From: Tardiphaga sp.
GTDB lineage: Bacteria > Pseudomonadota > Alphaproteobacteria > Rhizobiales > Xanthobacteraceae
Assembly (NCBI RefSeq): GCF_028290495.1
Contig: NZ_JAQGJT010000063.1
Span: 37,515 to 101,514, forward strand
Direction: 5' to 3'
Length of the DNA: 64,000 nt
Shown: positions 18,428-27,541 of the stretch, in pieces
Numbering within the stretch: the stretch's first letter is position 1
Layout of the letters: every line of letters begins with the position of its first letter
Position numbers and translations under genes: made by a program
The notes under the pieces: model-generated
The model's database searches: none
Told to the model about the DNA's origin: nothing
The model's input: the letters and a program-made list of their open reading frames with translations, nothing else

Positions 18428-19155
18428 TCGCCAGGCCGAAGCCCGCGGCCACCATGGCGTTGTATCAGCGGATTCGGAACGATCTCGAAGCCAGTATCAT
18501 GTCCGGCGATTGGCCGCCGGGCCATCGCGTGCCTTTCGAGCACGAGCTGATGCAGACCTATGCCTGCTCGCGCATGACGGTGAACAAGGTAATCTCGGCG
18601 CTCGCCGAAGCGGGTCTGGTGGTGCGCCGCCGCCGCGCCGGCAGTTTCGTGGCGCGGCCGCGCGCGCCCTCTGCAGTGCTGCAGATTCCGGACCTCAAGG
18701 CGGAGGTTGAGAAACGCGGCGAGCGCTATGGCTACCGACTGCTCGAATGCGGCAAGCGCGCGGCCACGGCGCATGACAGGACAAGGCTGGCGGTGGCGTC
18801 GCGCGCGTCGGTGCTTGCTATGCGTTGCCTTCACGAGGCCGATGGCCGGCCATTTGCCGTCGAAGGCCGTCTCATCAACCTGCGCGCCGTGCCAGACGCC
18901 CTGCAGCAAGATTTCTCGATCGTGCCGCCGAATATCTGGCTGGTCGGCCACGTGCCGTGGACCGAAGCCGAGCATCGCATTACCGCCTGCAACGCCGACA
19001 ACATCATCGCCGCCGAACTGAAGATCGCTCCCGGCGCCGCCTGCCTGGTGATTGATCGTACCACCTGGCGCGGTGGTGAACCGATCACCGCGGTGCGCAT
19101 GATCCACCCCGCCGAACTCTACGACTTGATCGCGCGTTTCACGCCGACCGGCTGA
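18424..19155 (+). CDS. hutC: Histidine utilisation repressor (GntR/HutC family)
   Basis: A 243-residue repressor. The GntR winged helix-turn-helix is at about 12-80 (LMQTYACSRMTVNKVISALA), and a UTRA effector-binding domain at about 95-238 ends with the family pattern ITAVRMIHPAELYDL. It is cotranscribed with hutF and most likely binds the TGTCTATACA site at 16999. Nothing recognisable lies in the next 215 bases up to 19370. Confidence 0.94.
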   Translation: MIARPKPAATMALYQRIRNDLEASIMSGDWPPGHRVPFEHELMQTYACSRMTVNKVISALAEAGLVVRRRRAGSFVARPRAPSAVLQIPDLKAEVEKRGERYGYRLLECGKRAATAHDRTRLAVASRASVLAMRCLHEADGRPFAVEGRLINLRAVPDALQQDFSIVPPNIWLVGHVPWTEAEHRITACNADNIIAAELKIAPGAACLVIDRTTWRGGEPITAVRMIHPAELYDLIARFTPTG

Positions 19156-19370
19156 GCCGTGGCGGCGGCCATCCGACGAAGATGTGCTACTTCGCATTTT
19201 CCTGAACCTCCGCCGCATCACCTGATTGCCGGCGATCCAGATGCGCGAGACTCCCGGTGATTTCGGCTGGGTGACCTGCCGCCCGTGGGACTGACGGGGC
19301 GCGCTGCACGCTGCCCATAAAGAGCCCGAAACGACCGGTGTCGAGCATCTTTGAACTGGGACTATGCAGG

Positions 19371-19853
19371 ATGAGCATGCAGCGTGTGAATGGTGAACGG
19401 CTCTGGTCGAGCTTGATGGAAATGGGGCGACGGCGCCTATGGCGTGATCGCCCTCATCGGCATTGGAATGGCGGACGTCGCAGCTGAGCCGCACCTCGCT
19501 CGGGATGGCTTGCGATGAAAGTCGAGCTGCGCGAGGCGTACCGTCGGATCGCGCAAGAGTACGGTCTATCGATCGACCTCGACCAATATTTCGAATTCGG
19601 GCCGATCAATTGCAATGCCGGCATGTGCGACTTGATACGCGAGACCACGGCCGAGCTTGCTTTCTCGCAGCGGGACATTCTCGCGGTGGCGAGTCATGAC
19701 GCTGTGCCGATGATGGATTTCTGCCCGACGGCTCTGTTCTTCATCCCAAGCGACACGGGAATTAGTCACAACGAACGCGAATACAGCACGCCTGCGCAGT
19801 GCAGCGATGGCGCGGACGTGTTGCTGAATGCCGTGCTGAAACTCGCTTCGTAG
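19371..19853 (+). pseudogene. Remnant of a hydantoinase/carbamoylase-family amidase
   Basis: An N-terminal piece at 19371-19418 reads QRVNGERLWSSLMEM, typical of N-carbamoyl amino acid hydrolases (RVNGeRLW-x-LMEM). It then loses frame and stops at 19485-19487. From about 19515 to 19853 a 112-residue open stretch matches the family's C terminus: ASHDAVPMMDFCPTALFFIPS, then GISHNEREYSTP. About two thirds of the middle of the gene is missing. The same family is intact at 12187-13455, but the two are clearly divergent. Confidence 0.8.
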
Positions 19854-19936
19854 GAATTTTGGGCGGTCGACGTGCTTTCGGCTCGGCTTGTCGCTGTTGT
19901 ACGCCAGGCAACTGGTCGCGGCATCGCGACCTACAC

Positions 19937-21076
19937 CTACTGAACGATCTTGGCGGCGCGGCTGCGTGGAATGCGCTCCACGCGGTCGCTCGGCGCCGAA
20001 AGTTTGACGCCCTCGCGCTGCGCGGCGGCGACGGAGGCCCGGATGACCAATGTGGGCTTCAGTACGATCCGTTCGTTTGGGACGGGCGTGCCCTTGATCA
20101 GGGAAATCAGCAGATTGGACGCCTGCGTGCCCAATTCCGCGGTCGGCGTGTGAATCGTCGTCAGGGCTGGGGCGGTGGCGTCCATGAAAAGCATGTCGTT
20201 CATGCCGACCAAAGAAATTTCGGCGGGGCATGCGATGTTGCGATCGCGCAGATGCCGTAAGCAGCCGACGGCGAGCATGTCGTTGCCTGCGACAATCGCC
20301 GTGATGTCGCGATGTTCCTCCAGCAGGCGCTGACAGGAAAATTGCCCCTCTTCGACGGTGAACGCCGCGCCAAATACGGCTTCGGGCGCGACGCCGCTCT
20401 GCGACAGCGACTTGCATGCCCGTCGGAAGCCGCGGTAGCGATGGTAGCCGGTCGATACGTTCTGCGGACCGCCGATGTGCGCGATCCGTCGATGCCCCTG
20501 ATCAAAGAGATAGTGTACCGCCAACTCCATGGCCTTGGCGTCATCGACCCTCACGCTTGGGATGAATTCGTTCTCGGGGTCGCGAAAGACGGAGACGGTC
20601 GGAATGTTGGCTTCGACACAGGCCGCGATCCCCGGGTCGTTTCGTTCGAACGTCGCGACGATCAGGCCCTCGACCCCCTGCTGGATGAAGCGGTCGATCA
20701 ATGCGGCCTGCCGGAGCGGGTGATTGTCGGTATTGCCGACAATGGTCACGTATCCGATCTCGGCGAAACGGTCCTCGATCGCCCGCACGATGGGGGGGTG
20801 AACGGGGTCGCCCAGGTTGGAGACGATCACGCCGATGGTGCGGGACTTCTGCGTCCGGAGCGCCGAGGCCATCGCATTGGCCCGGTACCCCAGTTTCTTC
20901 GCGCAGGCCTCCACGCGTTCGATCATTTCCGGTGATATCAGATGACGCTTTTCCGGGTTCAGTCCTCGCGAAACCGTTGACCAATGCACGCCGGCGCATT
21001 TCGCCACGTCGATGATCGTCTTGCGAACCGAGCGCCCCCGCGGAATGGAAGCCGTCTGTTTGATCTTCTTCGGCAT
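19937..21076 (-). CDS. LacI-family transcriptional regulator
   Basis: A 379-residue regulator starting at the ATG at 21076 (MPKKIKQT). A basic N-terminal extension precedes the LacI helix-turn-helix at about 18-70 (TIIDVAKCAGVHWSTVSRGL, with hinge helix NAMASALRTQKS). A periplasmic-binding-like effector domain follows (IGVIVSNLGDP ... VGMNDMLFM). A C-terminal tail of about 25 residues is unusually basic. It is divergent from the operon at 21375, and two CpG-centred repeats at 21156-21191 are likely operators. Its ligand is probably the solute of the sugar-type importer (inference). Confidence 0.92.
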   Translation of the reverse strand: MPKKIKQTASIPRGRSVRKTIIDVAKCAGVHWSTVSRGLNPEKRHLISPEMIERVEACAKKLGYRANAMASALRTQKSRTIGVIVSNLGDPVHPPIVRAIEDRFAEIGYVTIVGNTDNHPLRQAALIDRFIQQGVEGLIVATFERNDPGIAACVEANIPTVSVFRDPENEFIPSVRVDDAKAMELAVHYLFDQGHRRIAHIGGPQNVSTGYHRYRGFRRACKSLSQSGVAPEAVFGAAFTVEEGQFSCQRLLEEHRDITAIVAGNDMLAVGCLRHLRDRNIACPAEISLVGMNDMLFMDATAPALTTIHTPTAELGTQASNLLISLIKGTPVPNERIVLKPTLVIRASVAAAQREGVKLSAPSDRVERIPRSRAAKIVQ

Positions 21077-21155
21077 GTCACGTGATCCGATCTCGCATCG
21101 TACACTTCGGGGTACGCTGAAGAGAATTGGACAATGAACCATCTTGCGCGCGATG

Positions 21156-21191
21156 ACAAACGTGTGCAGAACCTCTTTACAAACGTGTGCA
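21156..21191. promoter_or_regulatory. Pair of direct repeats, predicted LacI-family operators
   Basis: ACAAACGTGTGCA occurs twice, at 21156-21168 and 21179-21191, 23 bases apart. Each contains CAAACGTGTG, an imperfect palindrome centred on CG (8 of 10 positions symmetric), the usual form of a LacI/GalR operator. They lie in the 298-base gap between the LacI-type regulator and the amidohydrolase operon, which holds no other feature that could be recognised. Confidence 0.6.
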
Positions 21192-21374
21192 CGGGACGGA
21201 GGATGGCAGCGAAACTGGCTGCTCGCCTTGGTGCAATGCAGCAACGGCGCCTCAACGGCGTGTTCGATCAGGGATGGAAACGGTGGAGATATTCTCCTGT
21301 CAGGCGGCACCCGTGCGGGTTGCCTTCGGTTCGGCCCGCTTGGCCGATCCCGCCTGCAATGGGACGGCGACGCG

Positions 21375-22742
21375 ATGATGGCGAAGCGCACACTCATCAA
21401 ATCCGCCACGATCCTTACGATGGACGCCGCTATCGGTGATCTTGCGCAGGCCGACCTGTTGGTCGAAGGCGATCGCATCGTAGATGTCAGGCCAGGTCTC
21501 GATGCCGGTGATGCCGAGATCGTCGATGGCCGCGGGCGCATCGTCATTCCCGGTCTCGTCAACGCGCACATGCATACGTGGCAGACAGCGTTGCGCGGCT
21601 TTTCCGCGAACTGGACGCTGCCGGAATATTTCCGCCGGATGCATGCCGGGCTTGCGACCGTGTTCCGGCCGGAGGACATCTACATCGGGACTCTGATGGG
21701 AGCCCTGAACCAGATCAACTGCGGCACGACCACGCTGGTCGACTGGTGCCACAACAATCCGACCCCGGCGCATAGCGACGCGGCAGTCGCGGCCCTGAAA
21801 GAAAGCGGCATTCGCGCTGCGTTCTTCCATGGTTCGCCGAAGCCGGAAGCAAGGCCCGGCCAACCGCATTTTTCCGATGTCCCGCATCCGCGTCGCGAGG
21901 TCGAGCGGTTGCTGGCTGGCGCGCTGTCGGACCGCAGTGCCCGTGTCACTCTTGGCCTCGCGATCCTCGGCCCGCATTATTCGAATATCGACGTCGCCAT
22001 GCATGATTTCAGGCTGGCGCGTGAATTCGGGCTGATCGCCTCGATGCACCAGGGCGGTGGCCCGGCCAAGACGCCGGGCGGTTGGGAAAAGTTGCTCGCG
22101 GCCGGTCTGGTTGGCCCCGGCGTCAATATCGTGCACGGCAATGATTTGCCGGACGATCTGCTGCGCCAATTTGTCGATCTCGGCGTGAGTTTCTCCGTCA
22201 CGCCCGAAAACGAAATGCATCAGGGGCACGGTTTTCCGATCACCGGGCGATTGCTGAAATTGGGCGCGCGGCCCTCGTTGGGCGTCGATCTGGAATCGGT
22301 GCTCGCCGGCGACATGTTCGGCGTCGGGCGCGTGGCGCTGTCGATGCAGCGGGCACTGGACAACGCCGAAAGCCGGCGGACCATCGGCGCCATTCCAGCC
22401 TCAACGACGATCACCACGCGCGAGGCGCTGGGCTGGATCACCATCGAAGGCGCCCGCATGCTCGGGCGCGAGAGCAGCATCGGTTCGCTCACCCCGGGCA
22501 AGAAAGCCGATCTGGTCGTCATCAACGGCACCGATCTCAACCTTTGTCCGGTGCACGATCCGGTTTCCACCGTGCTGATGCAAACCAGCATCGCCAACGT
22601 CGAATCCGTCATGGTCGACGGCGTCTGGCGCAAGCGCGGCGGGCGGCTGCTGGCCGAGGGGATCGACAACAACAAGAATGAACTCGGGCGATCGGGCATG
22701 CGTATCGTCGCCGAGATCGAACGTCAGGGAAAAGCGGCATGA
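21375..22742 (+). CDS. Amidohydrolase-family protein (cytosine deaminase/8-oxoguanine deaminase/AtzA-like)
   Basis: A 455-residue metal-dependent hydrolase of the amidohydrolase superfamily. The metal motif VNAHMHTW places ligands at H65 and H67. Further ligand candidates are SMHQGG, VHGND and GVDLES. The C terminus carries the composite-fold signature GSLTPGKKADLVVING. Relatives deaminate or dechlorinate purines, pyrimidines and triazines; the substrate here is unknown. ATGs at 21375 and 21378 are both possible. It is the first gene of the LacI-linked operon and overlaps the next gene by 4 bases. Confidence 0.85.
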   Translation: MMAKRTLIKSATILTMDAAIGDLAQADLLVEGDRIVDVRPGLDAGDAEIVDGRGRIVIPGLVNAHMHTWQTALRGFSANWTLPEYFRRMHAGLATVFRPEDIYIGTLMGALNQINCGTTTLVDWCHNNPTPAHSDAAVAALKESGIRAAFFHGSPKPEARPGQPHFSDVPHPRREVERLLAGALSDRSARVTLGLAILGPHYSNIDVAMHDFRLAREFGLIASMHQGGGPAKTPGGWEKLLAAGLVGPGVNIVHGNDLPDDLLRQFVDLGVSFSVTPENEMHQGHGFPITGRLLKLGARPSLGVDLESVLAGDMFGVGRVALSMQRALDNAESRRTIGAIPASTTITTREALGWITIEGARMLGRESSIGSLTPGKKADLVVINGTDLNLCPVHDPVSTVLMQTSIANVESVMVDGVWRKRGGRLLAEGIDNNKNELGRSGMRIVAEIERQGKAA

Positions 22743-23656
22743 GCAGTCAAACCGGGCACCAGGTGACGGCAGTGGCATGGATCGGCATCGGCAAGATGGG
22801 TCTGCCGATCGCGGGCCGCATGGTGGAAGCAGGCGTCCGCGTTACCGGCTTTGATCCCAGCCGCGATCGCATGACGCTGGCACAGCAGCAAGGTGTGCAA
22901 GCCGCCGCCTCTGCCGTCGAGGCGATCGGCGATCATACGGTTGTCTTCACGTCGCTGCCGGACGATGCCGCGTTGCGCGCGGTGGTGCTCGGGCCGGAAG
23001 GCTTGCTGGCCAGACTTGCGCACGGCGCAGTGCTGATCGAGACCAGCACGGTCAGCGCCGAAATCTCGGCCGAGGTCGGCGTCGCCGCGAAGGCGCGGGA
23101 CGTCGCCTATCTGCGGGCTCCGGTGTCCGGCAACGCCGCCATCGCCCATACCGGCGCGCTGACCTGTTTCGTCTCCGGCCCGCGTGAAGCATTCGACGCG
23201 GTCCAGCCGCTGTTGGCGACGTTTACGCGTGCGCAGACCTATCTTGGCACGGCGGAAGAGGCGCGCTTCGCCAAGCTTGCGGTCAACCTGATGATCGCGG
23301 TGTCGGCCGGGATGATGGCCGAGAGTCTTGCTCTGGCGCGCAAGGGCGGCATTTCCTGGCCCGATATCCTCAAGGTGCTGGATGACAGCGCGGTCGCCTC
23401 GCCGATGGTCAAATACAAGACACCGCCGCTTGCGCTGCGCAATTTCGACTCCACTTTCTCCTGTCGGCAGATGGCCAAGGACCTCGATCTCATTCTGGAC
23501 GCCGGCCACCACGTCGGCGTGCCGCTGCAACTCGCCGCGCAAGTCCGTGAAATCTATGGTTCGCTGGTGGCGCAGGGCGATGGCGAGTCAGACTTCATTG
23601 CTACCGTTCGCCACGTCGAACGGCTGTCCGGCCTTGGCGAACCGAAGCTCGGTTAG
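22739..23656 (+). CDS. NAD(P)-dependent oxidoreductase, 3-hydroxyisobutyrate/6-phosphogluconate dehydrogenase family
   Basis: A 305-residue beta-hydroxyacid dehydrogenase. The Rossmann motif GIGKMG is at 16-21; the substrate segment PVSGNAAIAHTGALTCFVSG near 126-145 and the catalytic Lys region EARFAKLAVNLMIA near 178-191 fit the family. It overlaps the amidohydrolase by 4 bases, and the dioxygenase gene starts 10 bases later. Related enzymes reduce tartronate semialdehyde, succinate semialdehyde or similar acids. The substrate is not predictable from sequence. Confidence 0.88.
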   Translation: MSSQTGHQVTAVAWIGIGKMGLPIAGRMVEAGVRVTGFDPSRDRMTLAQQQGVQAAASAVEAIGDHTVVFTSLPDDAALRAVVLGPEGLLARLAHGAVLIETSTVSAEISAEVGVAAKARDVAYLRAPVSGNAAIAHTGALTCFVSGPREAFDAVQPLLATFTRAQTYLGTAEEARFAKLAVNLMIAVSAGMMAESLALARKGGISWPDILKVLDDSAVASPMVKYKTPPLALRNFDSTFSCRQMAKDLDLILDAGHHVGVPLQLAAQVREIYGSLVAQGDGESDFIATVRHVERLSGLGEPKLG

Positions 23657-23666
23657 GGAGAACACC

Positions 23667-24533
23667 ATGCGTAACTTCAACGAGAACACCATCACTGATG
23701 CTGTGCTCGACCGCATCACCGATGCCGGTCAACCGCGTATCAAGGAGATCAGCGAGGCGCTGGTGCGCCATCTGCATGCTTTCGTTCGGGAGATCAGACC
23801 GACCCAGCGGGAATGGGAGCAGGGTATCGAATTCCTGACCCGCACCGGCCACATGTGCGACGATAAGCGGCAGGAATTCATCCTGCTGTCGGATACACTC
23901 GGCGTATCGATGCTGGTGGATGCGATCAATCACGATGCCCATGCCGGCGTCACCGATACCACGGTGCTCGGCCCGTTTTTCGTCCAGGCCGCGCCGGAAA
24001 AGATGCTCGGCGACGATATTTCGGGCGGCATGGAGGGCGATCCGATGTTTGTCACGGGTTCGGTGTCGACGCCTGACGGCAGACCGATCGCGGACGCCAC
24101 GATCGACGTCTGGCATTCCGACGACGACGGCTACTACGACGTCCAGCAACTCGACAAGATTGTTCACCTCGCGATGAGGGCGCGGTTTCATTCCGACGCT
24201 GACGGTCGTTTCCGCTTCTGGTCGATCAAGCCGGCGGCCTATCCGGTCCCGCATGATGGGCCGGTCGGCGACATGCTGACAGCACAAGGACGCCACCCAT
24301 GGCGGCCCGCCCATGTGCATTTCATGATTTCGTCGCCGGGCTACGAGCAACTGGTCACCCACGTCTTCGTCGCGGGCGACAAGTATCTCGATTCCGATGT
24401 GGTGTTCGGCGTCAAGGATACCCTCATTCGCGAATTCGTCCGGAAAGACGCCGGCGAGGCGCCGGACGGCCACGTGCTGAACACGCCATACTATCATTTG
24501 GACTATGATTTCGGGTTGAAGCCGGGCGCCTGA
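23667..24533 (+). CDS. Intradiol ring-cleavage dioxygenase (hydroxyquinol 1,2-dioxygenase-like)
   Basis: A 288-residue non-haem Fe(III) dioxygenase that opens a catechol or hydroxyquinol ring between the hydroxyls. Predicted iron ligands are Y157 (DDDGYYD), Y192 (AYPVPHDGP), H216 and H218 (RPAHVHF). The N-terminal helical dimerisation domain (1-100) with TVLGPFF at the domain junction fits catechol/hydroxyquinol rather than protocatechuate enzymes. The start ATG at 23667 follows GGGAG. Hydroxyquinol would give maleylacetate, but no maleylacetate reductase is in the window. Confidence 0.9.
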   Translation: MRNFNENTITDAVLDRITDAGQPRIKEISEALVRHLHAFVREIRPTQREWEQGIEFLTRTGHMCDDKRQEFILLSDTLGVSMLVDAINHDAHAGVTDTTVLGPFFVQAAPEKMLGDDISGGMEGDPMFVTGSVSTPDGRPIADATIDVWHSDDDGYYDVQQLDKIVHLAMRARFHSDADGRFRFWSIKPAAYPVPHDGPVGDMLTAQGRHPWRPAHVHFMISSPGYEQLVTHVFVAGDKYLDSDVVFGVKDTLIREFVRKDAGEAPDGHVLNTPYYHLDYDFGLKPGA

Positions 24534-24606
24534 CGGGCGCACACGGCCGAAATTATCAGGCGCAGCATGGACCGACAGAGTCCAGCGCGCCGGGAGGGAG
24601 GATGCG

Positions 24607-26016
24607 ATGGGAGCGCCGATGAGCGTTGAGATGGTGGTCGGTCGCTTGAACGAGTTGGTCGGAGCGCGCGCGACGATTGCGCGCGGCGTGCTGGATGATC
24701 ATGGCCGCAGCGAGGCCTATCACGCCAGCCGTCCGCCGGATGTGGTGGTGTTTCCGGAGACCACGCAGGAAGTCGCCGAGATCGTGAAGCTGTGCGGCGA
24801 GATCGGGATGCCGGTCGTTCCGTTCGGCGCGGGCACCTCGCTGGAGGGCAACGCGGCCGCGGTGGCCGGCGGCGTCTGCATCGATTTTTCGCGGATGAAC
24901 CGCGTCCTCAAGGTGCACGACAAGGACCTCGACGTCGTCGTGCAGCCGGGCATCACCCGCAAAGAGCTCAACGCGCAACTGCGCGACACCGGGCTGTTCT
25001 TTCCGATCGATCCCGGCGCCGATGCATCGATCGGCGGCATGACCTCGACGCGGGCGTCCGGCACCATGGCGGTCCGCTATGGCACCATGAAGGACAACGT
25101 ACTGGCCCTCGAAGTCGTGCTCGCAGATGGCCGCGTGATCCGGACCAGCCAGCGGGCGCGGAAGTCGTCAGCCGGCTACGACCTCACGCGGCTGTTCGTC
25201 GGCTCCGAAGGCACGCTCGGCGTAATCACCGAGATCACGCTGAAGCTACACCCGTGGCCACAGGCGATCTCGTCTGCGGTTTGCAGCTTTGGCCGGCTCG
25301 ACCAAGCGATCGATGCCGCGATTGAAGTGATCCAGTCCGGCATTCCGGTCGCGCGCATGGAATTGCTCGACGAGGTCATGATGCGTGGCATCAACGGCTA
25401 TTCCAAACTCGCTTACCGCGAGGCGCCGACGCTGTTCTTCGAATTCCACGGCACCGATGCCAGCGTGTCCGAACAGGCGGAGCTGGCCCAGTCGATCGCG
25501 GCCGAGCACGAAGGCCAGGGTTTCCAATGGGCGCGGGCGGCGGAAGACCGGACCAAACTCTGGCATGCCCGCGACAACACGCTCTATGCCGGCCTCAGCC
25601 TGAAGCCCGGCGCACGCGCGATGATCACGGACGTCTGCGTGCCGATCTCGCGGCTGACGGAGTGCCTGATCGAGACGCGCCGCGACATCGATGCCAATGG
25701 CTTGATCGCTCCGGTGGTCGGTCATGTCGGCGACGGCAACTTCCATCTGCTGATCCTGATCGATCAGGACAATGCGGAGGAGGTTGCGCGCGCCAACGCG
25801 TTGCATTCGCGGCTGGTGGCGAGGGCCATCGCGATGGAAGGTACCTGCACCGGCGAGCACGGCATCGGCACAGGCAAGATCGGCTTTCTCCAGGATGAAC
25901 TTGGCGACGCCGTCGATGTGATGCGCGGCATCAAGGCCTCGCTCGATCCGAACGGCATCATGAACCCCGGTAAGATATTCTTGCCCAACGCGCCGGTGCA
26001 TCATGACGCTGCTTGA
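24607..26016 (+). CDS. FAD-linked oxidase, D-lactate dehydrogenase (cytochrome)/GlcD type
   Basis: A 469-residue FAD_binding_4 flavoprotein with FAD-oxidase_C domain. The FAD site shows VPFGAGTSLEGNAAA near 77-91 and DPGADASIGGMTST near 138-151. The C-terminal motif GTCTGEHGIGTGKIGFL near 417-433 is diagnostic for the D-2-hydroxyacid dehydrogenase group. Strong ribosome site GGAGGGAGG lies before the ATG at 24607. Its 3' end overlaps the ABC ATPase gene by 14 bases. It probably oxidises a 2-hydroxyacid made in this pathway (inference). Confidence 0.88.
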   Translation: MGAPMSVEMVVGRLNELVGARATIARGVLDDHGRSEAYHASRPPDVVVFPETTQEVAEIVKLCGEIGMPVVPFGAGTSLEGNAAAVAGGVCIDFSRMNRVLKVHDKDLDVVVQPGITRKELNAQLRDTGLFFPIDPGADASIGGMTSTRASGTMAVRYGTMKDNVLALEVVLADGRVIRTSQRARKSSAGYDLTRLFVGSEGTLGVITEITLKLHPWPQAISSAVCSFGRLDQAIDAAIEVIQSGIPVARMELLDEVMMRGINGYSKLAYREAPTLFFEFHGTDASVSEQAELAQSIAAEHEGQGFQWARAAEDRTKLWHARDNTLYAGLSLKPGARAMITDVCVPISRLTECLIETRRDIDANGLIAPVVGHVGDGNFHLLILIDQDNAEEVARANALHSRLVARAIAMEGTCTGEHGIGTGKIGFLQDELGDAVDVMRGIKASLDPNGIMNPGKIFLPNAPVHHDAA

Positions 26017-27541
26017 ACCAACAGACATGCCCGCGCCATCCGGCCGGCCGGCGGTGCCGCTGTTCGAGTTGCGGGGCATTTCCAAGGAATTTCCCGGCGT
26101 CAAGGCGCTCGACGATGTGTCGTTTGCGGTCTGGCCCGGTGAGGTCCACATGTTGCTCGGCGAGAACGGCGCCGGTAAGTCCAGCCTGATGAAAGTGCTG
26201 TGCGGCGCCTACCGCGCCGACAGCGGGTCGTTTCACTACAATGGCGAGCCGGTCGAAATCGCTTCGCCGGCCGATGCGCAGAAGCTCGGCATCGCCGTGA
26301 TCTTTCAGGAATTCTCGCTCGTTCCCTATCTGGATATCGCGCAGAACATCTTCCTTGGCCGCGAGCCGGCCGGCCGTATTCCGGGCACCATCGACCGCGG
26401 CCGCATCCTGGCCGATGCCAGGCGCGTACTGGCCTCGATCGGTTTCGACATTGATCCCACGATCCGCATCGAGAAGCTGGGCGTCGCCCAGCAGCAGATG
26501 GTCGAGATCGCCAAGGCGATCAGCCAGAACGCGCGCATCCTGGTGATGGACGAGCCGACCGCGGCGTTGTCGGACCGCGAGACCGAATTGTTGTTCGCGC
26601 TGATCGCCCGCCTCAAGGCCGACGGCGTTGCCATCATCTACATCTCGCACCGCATGGCCGAGGTGTTCTCGCTCGGCGATCGCATCACCGTGCTACGCGA
26701 CGGACGCCGCATCGATGAGGTCAGACCCGCCAGCGTGTCGTCGGATCAATTGATCCGGATGATGGTCGGCCGCAGCATCGATATGAGCTATCCGCGCACC
26801 TTCGCCGACAAGCCCGGCAAGATCATGCTCGAGGTGAAAGGCCTGTCCGCCGCCTCCGGCATTTCGGGGATCGACCTGGTCGTGCGGCAGGGCGAGATTG
26901 TAGGCCTCTGCGGGCTGGTCGGCTCCGGCCGCACCGAAGTGGTGCGCGCGATCTTCGGCGCCGACAAGACCACCGCCGGACAGATAATGTTCGACGGCCA
27001 AGAGAAATTCGGCGGCCCGGACGAAGCGGCGAAGCTGGGGCTGGCGCTGATCCCCGAGAACCGGAAGACCGAAGGCCTCGCGCTGATCCGCTCGGTTGGT
27101 GACAACCTGATCGTCGCGGCCCTGCGAAAAATATTTCCGCGCGGCCTGTTCGACCACGCAAAGTCGCGGGATATCGCCAACGATCTGGTGCGGCAGTTGA
27201 GGATCGTGACGCCCTCGGACAAGCAGGCGGTGGGCCTGCTGTCCGGCGGCAACCAGCAGAAGGTCGTGATCGGGAAATGGCTGGCCGCCGGCGCCAAGTT
27301 GTTCATCTTCGACGAGCCGACGCGCGGCATCGACGTCGGCGCCAAGTCCGAAATCTTCGCGCTGATCGACCGGCTGGTGGCTGACGGCGCTGCGGCGCTG
27401 ATGATCTCGTCGGAACAGGCCGAAATCTGCCACGTCTGCGACCGCGCCTATGTGATGCGCGACGGGCGGATTGCGGGCGAGCTGTCTCGCCATGAGTTGA
27501 GCGAAGAAAATATCGTAAAGCTGGGGATGCATCATGCGTGA
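26003..27541 (+). CDS. Sugar-type ABC transporter ATP-binding protein (RbsA/MglA-like)
   Basis: A 512-residue fused double ATPase, the usual form in carbohydrate-uptake-2 (CUT2) importers. The first domain has Walker A GENGAGKS at 53-60 and a Q-loop FQEFSLVPYL. The second domain has a degenerate P loop (LVGSGRTE) and the signature LSGGNQQK, as in RbsA. It overlaps the preceding oxidase by 14 bases and the following permease by 8. The other parts are two permeases and a binding protein up to 30470. Confidence 0.94.
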   Translation: MTLLEPTDMPAPSGRPAVPLFELRGISKEFPGVKALDDVSFAVWPGEVHMLLGENGAGKSSLMKVLCGAYRADSGSFHYNGEPVEIASPADAQKLGIAVIFQEFSLVPYLDIAQNIFLGREPAGRIPGTIDRGRILADARRVLASIGFDIDPTIRIEKLGVAQQQMVEIAKAISQNARILVMDEPTAALSDRETELLFALIARLKADGVAIIYISHRMAEVFSLGDRITVLRDGRRIDEVRPASVSSDQLIRMMVGRSIDMSYPRTFADKPGKIMLEVKGLSAASGISGIDLVVRQGEIVGLCGLVGSGRTEVVRAIFGADKTTAGQIMFDGQEKFGGPDEAAKLGLALIPENRKTEGLALIRSVGDNLIVAALRKIFPRGLFDHAKSRDIANDLVRQLRIVTPSDKQAVGLLSGGNQQKVVIGKWLAAGAKLFIFDEPTRGIDVGAKSEIFALIDRLVADGAAALMISSEQAEICHVCDRAYVMRDGRIAGELSRHELSEENIVKLGMHHA

